This document shows, one piece after another, positions 54,931 through 64,000 of a DNA stretch of 64,000 nt. Every line of letters starts with the position of its first letter. Position 1 is the stretch's first letter. The notes below the pieces were generated by a model. The model was not told the origin of the DNA, did no database searches, and saw only the letters and a list, made by a program, of their open reading frames with translations. The translations under genes and the position numbers were made by a program. Origin of the DNA: Dryas octopetala (taxonomy: Eukaryota; Streptophyta; Magnoliopsida; Rosales; Rosaceae); NCBI GenBank assembly GCA_963921425.1, contig OY992839.1:8969409-9033408 (forward strand), read 5' to 3'.

Positions 54931-55309
54931 TTGAAATATACTTTATTTTAAACATAATAAGGCATGACTTATGGGATCTAGTCTATATTGTAATTCGATG
55001 ATCGAAGCCATCTATCTTCTAAGCCTCTATACAAGAATCATCCTTACAAAAAATTAGGTCAATTGAAAACCATTAAGACATCTAATTGTGATTGAATGAA
55101 TAGACAAACATAGTGATTCCATAAACGTACACTTGAAATGATGGCCCTTTGACTAAATAGTTAAACAATTTTTTATTTATCTAATTTTTTACAAAAATGA
55201 TCCTTGTATAGAGGCTTAAAAAAAATAAATGACTTTGATCATCGAATTATAATGTGGAGTGAATTCCACAAAGCATACCTCATTATATTTAAAATGAAGT
55301 ATACCTCAA
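54931..55309. mobile_element. Foldback MITE (~380 bp)
   Basis: Left TTGAAATATACTTTATTTTA and right end complementary (TTGAGGTATACTTCATTTTA), arms ~85 bp including AATTCGATGATC. The centre holds ATCCTTACAAAAAATTAGG and its inverted partner, reminiscent of the ~340-bp foldback repeats. No secure target duplication. Confidence 0.55.
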
Positions 55310-57420
55310 AAAATAAACCTGTATGTATTCTATTTGACTATTGTTTTTAGGGATTATATTTGAATCAGAGCTAATTAAAAGATGAATTATTTGAATCATA
55401 ACACATTGTGACAACATCTACTTAATTTAGAGAACAGTACGATTTCTTTATATGTCAAGAGAATGTTATTTGCACTTCAAAATAAGCTTTTGATAATCGA
55501 AAATTTTTATTATTTAATGAGAAATCATTCAGTCATGACTTTCTTTCTTTTATCCAAATAAGAAAAAGCAACCTGACAAATGTGTAGACCGAATTAGCTA
55601 GTTTGGAACTAAACATAATATTAACACAAAACCCACAATAAGAAAATAATCCAAACTCAGCTCATTGGTTTCTGATGGAATATCCAATTATAAAAGTTGA
55701 TTCTCAAGATCCAACTGCAAGTGCACAAAGATTTATTTTGCATTAAGATTTGAAAGTGAAAAAGTGACAAACAAGGGTCGGCATCATTGAGTCACATCTC
55801 TATGGTAATTACTTGCAAACAAACAAAGTGTCACCAACCTTGAAGATTCGATTATATATCCTCAACTGTAGACAATAAGACATATGAGTATATGACAACC
55901 CACGTGAAAATGCATCCTAGAGCAATAATGTGGGAGAACTCTCTTCATCCAAGAACTCAATTACAAGGATTTTAGGCACCAATAGGCAAGACCATAAACT
56001 TGTTACAAACAATTGGATAAAGTACTAGGCTTTGATGCTTTATACGAATAGACAAAAATAAAGAAAAAATGAAACCCAATATTTTTCATCTAATTGAAAA
56101 ATCCAAATTTAATTAAGCATGCAAAATGATGATGATTAATTCCATTGATTTCAAATGTATGAACCAATAGATTACAAAGAAATTGTGAAAAATGTGCTAT
56201 AAGATGCGACTCCTTGATTAACATAATTGTAGATCATCAGTAGTTGTTCACTAGACAAGACGAAGTTAGGAGAAGGCTAAGAACACGTTTTTTTCAAGAT
56301 ACTCTAGACCAACCCTATTTTCTTTTGATTTAGTTCTAAACTTCTAATCTTTCTTTTTGTTTTATCATCCTTGGTGAGGAAATATTTGATATTATTGGCC
56401 ATAAATGATGAAAGACAAATATGGTTATGAATAATACTATACTTACCACATTTTTATATCACATTTTTATACTATCTCACGTGTCATTAATTTATTAGAT
56501 AAAGTTTTTTTTTTTTATTTTTTTTTTTTAGTGTCTAATATATAAATGTCATATAAGTTACCACATAAAGTGATATGAAATTGTGGTATAAAAATGTGAG
56601 ATATCTAGCACTACTGTGTAGTTATATATACAATGTTTCTTTTTCGTTGCTTTGATTCATTATTAATATAGGACCAAATCTTTGATCAAGAATGACCAAA
56701 AGATTTATTTTCATTATAATATGGATGTTTCAATTAATTTAAGATATCTACCCTCACCTCATTCAACTCGTGTCACTTGAATTAAGATTCATGGTCGACT
56801 GGCAAAGGGATTTGGGCCGATGATAGTCGTGCATTATGTCATGCATGACTCTTGAGTCTTGTAGTGTGACATATATTATAATAAATATTTTAAATTTGTT
56901 ACCATAAAGAAGGAATTAAGAATTCTTAGAAAATTGTCACTTAGAATGAATATAACATTTAATTGCATAAAAGTCTAAATGTAATTTTAAACATGTACAA
57001 GATTATCATCAATAACATTAGTAAAGCATTCAAAAAGTAAGTGCGAGAGACGAGAGTGTGACTAGTTGTTAATAGAAAAGCATATCTATGTTGGAAGCCT
57101 TCCAAAATTTTAGGGTCCACAATTAGATCAGCCCCTGATGTCTTCTAGCTAGGTATGATAATCAAGACAAGTGCCATTAATGGGACTACCATAATCAAGA
57201 CATGTGTCTTCTAGCTAGATCATCATCATTGTAGTACCAAACATATTATATATATTTGTATAATTCATCATCAAACCCGACATGTTTCTCGTGCCCTCGT
57301 GTCTTCATGCTTCCTAGACAATTATTCTGCTCCAAAATAATTATCTATAAGTAGCCTCATCACTCATGAGGTATCCTTCCAATCCAACTACAAGGATTAA
57401 GTTTTTTCTGCATACTGTAG
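55310..57420. other. Intergenic DNA between BURP gene b and organ-specific gene c
   Basis: AT-rich, contains the MITE at 56429-56616. A TATA-like TCTATAAGTAG lies near 57345, about 75 bp before the ATG of gene c. No other gene. Confidence 0.55.
56429..56616. mobile_element. Mutator-type MITE, 188 bp (relative of 10961-11162)
   Basis: Inverted ends share the TACTTACCACATTTTTATA core with the MITE at 10961, in opposite overall orientation. The flanking 9-mers TATGGTTAT and TGTAGTTAT match at 7 of 9 positions. Confidence 0.65.
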
Positions 57421-57422
57421 AC

Positions 57423-58316
57423 ATGAAATCTCTTTGTTCACTTTTAGCTCTCTTCTCGCTTCTTTTGGTAAGAATTTGGTCATTCTGTTCTTGCTTAGTT
57501 GCTTAACATATGTCATCAATTGTTCAAGCCAATAGTTATAACTGAGAGTTGAGAGATGGGAAAAGCAAACTCAACTCAAAATTTTATCTTTCATTCACGT
57601 GAAATGATAATTTGAGATGCTATGTTACCAAATTGTCAATTTAATTAAATTAAGTAGGTTCTTGTTTGCATATCTAGTCTAAATATTGACAGTTTGACAA
57701 CACATTAATAATATCAGTATTACGATTTAAAAATTTAGCCTGTTATATTATTATTAATTGCAGGATAATATTTTTTTATGACATGTTATATTGTTCAACT
57801 GTCAATTTAAATTGAATGAAAACTTGCTTAAATTGACAGTTTGATAATATAATTTATGAATGAAAAACAATATGATCTTTAAAATGCCTTGGAAATTTTT
57901 CATAACATTTTCTGTGGTGTTTCTCTTTTGTGGAGCAGTTTGCTAAGACTGCAGAATCAAGAAGAGGTGCAGGAGACTACTGGAAAAGTGTCATGAAAGA
58001 GCAGCCCATGCCAGAAGCAATTGAAGGCCTCATTGGTGATCATTCTGATTCAGCATCAGAAAAAGAGAAAGCCAACTGCCATGAGAGTGTGAAACCTTTT
58101 GTTGAGGTTAAGGTTGACGTTGATGAGGAGTTTGAACCAAGACCCAACATCTCATCTTACCATGATGATGACAGTAAAGCAAAAGAGTCCTCTGTGAAAG
58201 ACTCTGAGCCACAAACCAAGTCCATGGCTTACCCTGACAATAGTAATAGTGGTGCTGAAGAGAAGAGTGAGGAAGATTTTGAGCCAAGGCCAAACATTTC
58301 TCTTTACAATGACTGA
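57423..58316 (+). CDS. Organ-specific protein S2/P4-like, secreted (gene c)
   Basis: Exons 57423-57467 and 57939-58316 (GT at 57468, AG at 57937-57938) give 140 residues. Exon 1 is a signal peptide (MKSLCSLLALFSLLL). The mature protein has the family core DYWKSVMKEQPMPEAI (PF10950), then an acidic C-terminal region with two FEPRPNIS.Y motifs (EFEPRPNISSYHDD and DFEPRPNISLYND), the repeated unit known from organ-specific proteins. Compared with gene a it lacks the His-rich block and has an extra repeat. Function within the family is unknown; secretion is inferred from the signal peptide. It is divergent from BURP gene b. Start chosen by signal peptide and in-phase splice. Confidence 0.88.
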
Positions 58317-60130
58317 AGGAACAGAGATATTGAATTGGTGCAATTCTGGAGCTATTTTAAAAGTAGCTAGTAATTAGCTGTTGTGTTATGTACCCCCCAA
58401 AAGAAAGCCACTGGCTATGTGAGAATTAGTCTATGTATTATTATGACTGTAAGATATATGTGGTCTGGGATTTGATGTTTCCAGTTGTGTAATCTTAAAA
58501 CGAATAAACAAATAGCTTCAGCCATGAATGTAATATTTTTGTCAATAGTCTGTGCCTTATTGTCATGTACTATGTGGCTAGCTAAATAATATATTTTTTA
58601 TAATAAATAAATTGGAAGCTCCAAAGAAAATTAATGTACTTAATACTAAACTCATAATACTAAAGATACATTTAATGATTGCCACTTAATCTGACATAGA
58701 GTTAGAGAAATTGGTGGCTGAGATTCACATAGTCAAATAGTGTTGTTCATCAACAAAAAATGATTTTATTTGGATGCACCATCTGTTTTTTTTTTTTTTT
58801 TTTGGGCGAAGGATGCACCATCTGTTATAATTACCATTAGCTTTGCAGCCTTATGCGGGTGCCGAGTTTGCACGTCCCGCTTAGGACTGCCTAATAGTTC
58901 AACTACAATAATAGAGAATGTTAGTCATTTCGGATTCATGTCAAGTTATGTTGGTTTAAATTGAAAAACTATTTGGCTCTTTATTTGTAAAATAAAATTA
59001 TTTTTCTTTACAAATCAATTACAATTTGATACCTAATAAATTAGCCCACCGGCTAGTTCAGTTTTCTTTTATCAATTGCTGATGACTTTGTTTGGGTGGA
59101 AGATGCGCCACCTTGGTTGTATCCTACCCTTCATTGGCCAATAGCCTTAATATGAGTTCTCTCATTTCCGATGAAAAAAAGATAATTTTGATCCATGTGT
59201 TTTACCTCATAAACATACTTGGTTGGTCTCCGTGGTTTCAAAACTCTGGCAAAAAAATCATGTATGTTACCTTCAATTTAGTTTTCAAACAAAATTTAAA
59301 AATTTGAGTTTATTAAAATTGTACTCATATTGCAAATAACATTAAACACAGAGATTAAATGTAAAGTTTTGAAACCGGCCACATGGACAAAATCTGTTTT
59401 TAAAATAAAACACAGGGACTAAAAACAATTTATTCCCAAAAAAAAAAAAAGCTGCTATTTGCACACATCTTTGAAGAAAAAAAGAAAAACCTCAAGAGAA
59501 AAGACCTTATATCCCATCTTTTTGTCTTTTTGCACAACTCTCTTAAAAAAAAAAATAAACACACACACACAACACTTACACACCCCTCCCTAGCCACCTC
59601 TCCTCTCTCTAGCACACATCCCCATCCCCGACCACGCCGCCGAGCAGCCCACCATCTCTGGCGACCACCCCACCCCTTCTTGTTATTTTCCCAGAAAGCA
59701 CCTCAGCAATGCACTCACAGGCCTCATCCCAAACATCTAAGGATGAGCCGTGCTTGACAAGTGTGTAACTTTTTATCCCTTTACTTTGTTTTTCAATGAC
59801 CAATTCCTTATTGTAAGTCATTATGTATAGAATTGTGATTGACTTGTAAGAAGGAATGATTCCTTACAAGTAAGCTGCCAAATATTATTCTTTCAAATTT
59901 GTATCAAATAGTAGTCAATCTTAACATTACTTGTTTAATTAATTGTAATAAATGACTTGAAATTAAACAATCTATTTATTAATCATTGAAAGTTTAAATT
60001 AGGTGATCTATTCTGTTGTGTTGGGGTTAACTCTTATTTTGGGGGTTTGCGTTCTTGTTTTTGTGTTTTTTTTTTTTTTTTTTTAATTTTGGTCTTGTGG
60101 TCATGGTGGTAGTGGTGATGGAGTTAACTC
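58317..60130. other. Intergenic DNA with a micro-retroposon
   Basis: No gene supported. 59540-59680 is C-rich and resembles a leader or promoter region ahead of the CRM fragment. The insertion at 58772-58826 is listed separately. Confidence 0.5.
58772..58826 (-). mobile_element. Micro-retroposon (TTCGCCC + poly(A)), perfect 16-bp duplication
   Basis: GGATGCACCATCTGTT at 58772-58787 and 58811-58826 encloses sixteen T and GGGCGAA; on the minus strand this is TTCGCCC plus poly(A). Confidence 0.65.
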
Positions 60131-60376
60131 AGTGTACTTGAAATTGAGAACTTGAATGGGAAAGAGGATGCCCAAGTGGGTTTGGAGTCTTCTTTGATTT
60201 TGAAGAGAGATGGGGTCGAGCTACCCAACCTTACAGTGAAGGAAAAGAAGGAACTTGTGTCCTATGCTCACAGCTTGGGGAAGAAGCTCAAGTCCCAATT
60301 GGTGGGCATGTCCGGTGTTTCTCCCAATGTTGCAGCTTCTTTTATAGAGAACCTTGAGTCCAACGAGCTTCTCAAG
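60131..60376 (+). pseudogene. CRM-domain protein fragment (first part of domain)
   Basis: The frame reads VELPNLTVKEKKELVSYAHS then LGKKLKSQLVGMSGVSPNVA and FIENLESNELLK, ending at a GT donor (60377). This is the start of the CRM (chloroplast RNA splicing and ribosome maturation) domain of single-CRM plant proteins that bind organelle RNA. The following exon (IH..CPGEL...GRTVILYR region) was not found up to 61 kb, and no clear start codon or transit peptide precedes it. Probably a truncated copy; a long downstream intron cannot be excluded. Confidence 0.6.
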
Positions 60377-60704
60377 GTATTTGTTGGTTTGTTATACATT
60401 TTTTTTTTTTGAAAATTTGTGGTGGTTCAGTTATTACCTAGTTGGGGTTTAAGGGTTTATGTCAAATTTGAGAGATTTTGTTGTGCTAGTCTAAATGTCT
60501 GTGCTGTTATTGATGAGTGTTTCTCCTCTGCAAGTTGCATTTTCTTGGATTTGTCATAGAAATGGATTCAAGATAATTCATTTTCTTTTGCTTTTTTTTC
60601 TTTTCTTTTCTTTTCTGTCATACTAATGTTTTTCCTTTTTGGTTTCTAAATTTAGGAAATACAAGATTGCTGATTCCTATGGTTTTTGAATGCATAGGTG
60701 TAAG

Positions 60705-61637
60705 ATTGTTGATTATAATAGTTGTGAAATGCATATGTGTTAACTTTTTTTCTCTTTGAATATCTAGTATTAATGGCGTTTGGTAAATAAATTTTGAAAT
60801 CTCAAATTGATTTGATCTAAGTCATCATTCCTAGATCTCAAATTGATTTGGTAAAAAAAAACATTGAGACATGTAAGTCCCTCATAATTTGTGTATATGT
60901 GTGAGACATCCAAAAAGCTACAACTATATATATAGCAGTGATGGATTTAGAACACAATCGATCATTGGTCTGAGCTCATCCCAGTTGCCATCGATAATCT
61001 TAATATCTCATCATCTTCATTTGGATTGGAAAAGCTTATGTATGATGATGAGTTCACCATTGGATCAACTTCACCTTTTAAGCTCAGCTGCTCTGCCAAA
61101 AATTGGTTCCCTTCATACATGTTACCATTATAGAAAAGAGGACTCCTTTCAAATTGATCCTTAGCAGCTGCCAAAGCACCCAAATTTGCATCTGACTCAG
61201 AACTGCATGTTTTAGAACTTGAGTCAACCACACTTTGCTACTTGGAAGTTGTCTTATGCCAATTTGATGCATACTTTCTACAAGGATTAATTCGCTTCAT
61301 AATCCTGCAAAGTGTCCAAACTTTCTGCAATAATCAATCATATGAAAGAAATTAATTAATTAATAGAATCTTTTCTAGTGATCAATTTACAAAATCATTT
61401 TCAATGCACACACACATAAACACACAACGTACATATGCAAACAAGTAATATAAACGTAGGGAAATTCTCTTGCCATATATTCTGACATGTTTATGTATTC
61501 ATGTTTATGTATTGATTATAATAGTTGTGAAATGCATATGTGTTAACTTTTTTTTCTCTTTGAATATCTAGTATTAATGGCGTTCGGTAAATAAATTTTG
61601 AAATCTCAAATTGATTTGATCTAAGTCATCATTCTAA
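60705..61637. repeat. Direct repeats of ~132 bp flanking ~670 bp
   Basis: 60705-60836 and 61506-61637 are almost identical (GATTATAATAGTTGTGAAAT ... CTAAGTCATCATTC). The segment between holds the fragment at 60962-61310, so the two repeats bracket it and may record an insertion or duplication. Confidence 0.7.
60962..61310 (-). pseudogene. Unrecognised coding fragment (minus)
   Basis: After a TTTGCAG-like acceptor a minus-strand frame reads MKRINPCRKYASNWHKTTSK, a stop, then SSSKTCSSESDANLGALAAA and continues open to a stop at 60962, rich in Ser, Asn and Asp as in C-terminal regions of plant transcription factors. I do not recognise the family. One in-frame stop suggests decay. Confidence 0.35.
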
Positions 61638-61884
61638 TAGGTGATTGTTACTGTTGTGCAGTAGCAATGAGTGATTGTTACTGCCGGGCAGTAGCAATGG
61701 GTGATTCCTACTGCCAGGCAGTAGCAATATGTGATTGTGCTGGCGAGCAGTAGCAATAAGTGATTGTTACTGACAGATAGTAGCAATAGGTGATTGTTAC
61801 TGCCGGACAGTAGCAATAGGTGATTGTTATTACCGAACAGTAACAATAGATGATTGTTACTACCAGACAGTAGTAATAGGTGAT
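61637..61884. repeat. 30-bp minisatellite of hairpin-forming units
   Basis: About eight units of TAGGTGATTGTTACTGCCGG-GCAGTAGCAA. Each unit contains an inverted repeat (TTGTTACTGCC / GGCAGTAGCAA), so the array is a row of potential small hairpins. Units vary mainly at the loop and at paired positions. Confidence 0.8.
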
Positions 61885-63430
61885 TGAAAAAGATTATGGA
61901 TGCTTCATCTTGATTTGTTGTGTTTTATGATGGTTATTATTTTACATGTTTATGGAATGAAAAATACCTAAATTATGATTTTTTTATTTTTTTTTTGGGT
62001 ACCAATTGGCATTGAAATGAAGAAGGAAACAAAAATTGGCTTTTTTAAAAAAACACTGTAGCGTGCTACAGTAACGTCGTTACTGTACCACCGGGTTTTT
62101 TTAAAAAGTGGGCCGCTATAGTATTTCACTGTAGCAATTGGGCCGGATGAACAGTAAATTTTAAAAAATGGACTTTAAAAAAAATAACCCAAATTTATAT
62201 AAAACATATATAAATTTATAAACCCTATAACTTATTAACTTATATGTTTTTTAATTTATATAATACATTTCTATATAAAAACTAATTAAAAATACCCTAA
62301 ACCCTAATATTATACTAAATTATAAACGTACCCTATATAGTATATGTATATGATATCTCATACTAAATTACTAATTTCTATACCCTAATAGTCTAATACT
62401 ATAAATTTATAATTCATAGATTCATAGTTGGTAACTTAGAGTTTGGTATATAGTATATAGTATGATATGGTATAATATGGTATAATATGATATAATATGG
62501 TATAGTATAGTATAATATGATAATATTAGTAATTTAATTAGTATATTGTATAACATGATATAATATAGTATAATATATTAATATCAATATGGACTATGGA
62601 GTTATGGACTATTTATGATTTATGTAATTACGTCAATCATAAATGTATAATATGGTATGATATATTATTATTAGTATATGGTATTAGTCATTTAGCCTAA
62701 CAGCCCTATTAGGTTATGACCTATACCATATATCATATACCATAAGGTTTAGAAGATGATAAAAATTAAAAAACATGTAAACTATTAAGTTATTGACTAT
62801 ATACTATAAATTATAAAAAACATATGTAATAAAATAAAAAACTCCAAACCCCAAAATTCAAACCCCAATTGAAATTTGAAACCTCAAAATACCCTAAATC
62901 GTAGACTCCAAAATCCAAACCCCAAACTAAACCCCAAAATAGCCTATTTATTCTTTACAAATTAAAACTTTATTTTTATTATTTTTTCTTTTCCTTTCCC
63001 CCTAACCCACGTGCCCCCCCCTCCCTTTCTTCTTTCTTTCTTTTCTTTTTCTTCTTCTCTCTCCTCCCACCCGTGTCTCTTTTCTTCTTTATTTTTCTCT
63101 CCTCTTCTCTTCCTTTCCCCTTCCTTCTTTTTCTCTCTGTGTGTGCGACCCAACTCCCAAGCCCCAACCACCACCATCAATTCATCATCTCCGACCATCA
63201 CCACCACCACCACCATCTATTTCCCTCTCCCCAAAATACCTTTCCCCTATCTCCCTCTCTTTCGCACCCCCCTCCCCACCCGCCCAACCCAGCCTAACCC
63301 ACCACCTTCCCTCCCCACCTTTCCTCTTTGTCTCTATCCCTTTCTCCTTCTCTGTCGCACCCCCTTCCCTCTCTCCCTCTCTCTGTCTTATCTCTCCCCC
63401 TCTCTCCATGATTTTTTTTAATTTGGTGTT
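61885..63430. other. AT-rich, then pyrimidine-rich intergenic DNA
   Basis: 62040-62170 has repeated CTGTAGC/GCTACAG motifs. 62200-62760 is AT-rich with many TATAATATGGTATA repeats. 62960-63415 is a long CT-rich strand-asymmetric tract that opens spurious frames on both strands. No gene. Confidence 0.55.
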
Positions 63431-63434
63431 GTAG

Positions 63435-63603
63435 TCGGCAGCCCAATACTGCTCCAACACCGCACTCTCCGACCGATACCGAAGTGAACGGTTACTGACC
63501 ACCGACGGTACGGTATCGGAACTAAAAGTCATCATCCCGACCCTTATCGGTCGGAATTCGATATGGGTGTTTCGGTACGGTAACCGTACCGTACCCACCC
63601 CTA
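63435..63603. mobile_element. hAT-like element, right end
   Basis: Ends ...CGTACCGTACCCACCCCTAA; in reverse this is AGGGGTGGGTACGGTACGG, a common terminal form of plant hAT elements, with many CGGTA/TACCG subterminal motifs and CGGTACGGT-A-ACCGTACCG at 63573-63591. The opposite end was not found with confidence. Confidence 0.45.
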
Positions 63604-63610
63604 ATTACTG

Positions 63611-63655
63611 TGCACATCACCAACGAATAGGATTATTTGACCGTTGGTGATGTGC
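63611..63655. repeat. Short inverted repeat (hairpin)
   Basis: GCACATCACCAACG and CGTTGGTGATGTGC are perfect reverse complements separated by ~16 bp. It could be an RNA hairpin or a small transposon trace; no terminator or miRNA claim can be made. Confidence 0.5.
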
Positions 63656-63880
63656 GGCTAGGATTAATTGCCCGTTGGGCTTTTTTTTTATAAGCCTAGT
63701 TTGAATTGGAGGGCCTAGATTAACAGATCGTTGATAATCAACGGTCCAAATCACACTACCTTTATTTTTTAAAACAAATAATTAATAAATCATACAAAAA
63801 TCAAAAAAATTTCAAATAATTTTAGAAAATTTTAAAAAAATTTCTCAAACCTTCCAATGGTTATATTCTCAAATGGATCT

Positions 63881-63966
63881 ATATATACCATATAACATCC
63901 ATAGTTTTTCATCACAAACATCAACCTTTGTTTACCAAATTTGTACAAAAAAATATTTTCTTTGTC
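63881..63966 (+). promoter_or_regulatory. Putative promoter/leader of a gene cut by the window end
   Basis: TATATATACC near 63881 about 85 bp before ATG 63967, followed by an AC/T-rich leader (CATCACAAACATCAACC), as in plant 5' UTRs. Confidence 0.4.
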
Positions 63967-64000
63967 ATGGCTCCTAGAAGAAATACATGGGTGGTAGCTG
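63967..64000 (+). CDS. Start of an unidentified coding region (partial)
   Basis: ATG opens MAPRRNTWVVA up to the window edge, with a TATA-like element and a leader upstream. Too short to assign. The basic RRNTW start could fit a SANT/Myb-like protein of Harbinger type, but that is a guess. Confidence 0.35.
   Translation, partial: MAPRRNTWVVA

Noticed and set aside
63011-63598. Overlapping long frames on both strands
   Set aside because: Low-complexity CT-rich DNA gives open frames in several registers.
63611-63655. Short hairpin as a microRNA precursor
   Set aside because: A 14-bp stem with a short loop is too small for a plant miRNA precursor, and no extended pairing is seen.

Overview
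The window is nuclear DNA of a flowering plant, almost certainly a eudicot and possibly Rosaceae (the last is inference only). The signs are short AT-rich introns with GT/AG borders, BURP, organ-specific (S2/P4) and F-box genes, and a dense, well-preserved set of plant transposons (Copia/TRIM, CACTA, hAT, Mutator-like, Harbinger/Tourist). I saw no rRNA, tRNA, CRISPR array or bacterial-type operon.

Layout. 1-12 kb: intergenic DNA with a hAT element (1315-2483) and a ~1.5-kb duplication (2525-4048 and 4751-11686). The second duplicate was later hit by a 5.2-kb retroelement (5001-10195) and a Mutator-type MITE, so the first duplicate preserves both empty sites. The retroelement is a chimera: TRIM-type 124-bp LTRs and internal sequence enclose a Copia gag-pol plus one Copia LTR. 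12.5-17.4 kb: a CACTA transposon carrying exon fragments of a bHLH (BIM-like) gene and of proteasome subunit RPN8. 17.5-24.2 kb: foldback MITEs, minisatellites and a hAT element. 24.3-28.5 kb: organ-specific gene (+), BURP gene (-) and an orphan first exon of a second organ-specific gene (+). 28.5-33.6 kb: a long-TIR element, a CACTA end and a hAT containing a pararetrovirus-like fragment. 33.2-38.9 kb: tandemly duplicated PheRS-alpha gene fragments, a divergent HSF-type DNA-binding domain in frame with an F-box, and an F-box coding region broken by an internal inverted repeat. 39-44.3 kb: gene and retroelement relics. 44.7-46.2 kb: an intact F-box gene. 46.6-49.5 kb: two adjacent hAT elements, one carrying a glucose-6-phosphate 1-epimerase exon, then a solo LTR. 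50-52.5 kb: a truncated retroposon and a Harbinger-type MITE. 53.2-58.3 kb: second BURP (-)/organ-specific (+) pair. 58.8-64 kb: a CRM-domain fragment, a hairpin minisatellite, the end of a hAT-like element and the first codons of a gene cut by the window edge.

Probable functional genes are few: two BURP genes, two organ-specific genes and one F-box gene. The BURP and organ-specific genes are divergently paired and duplicated as a unit, and all encode secreted proteins, so shared expression and an extracellular role are plausible inferences. Most other coding-like sequence is captured, duplicated or decayed. The most unusual items are the TRIM/Copia chimera, a set of minute poly(A) insertions with perfect target-site duplications, and the HSF/F-box composite locus with a 242-bp inverted repeat.
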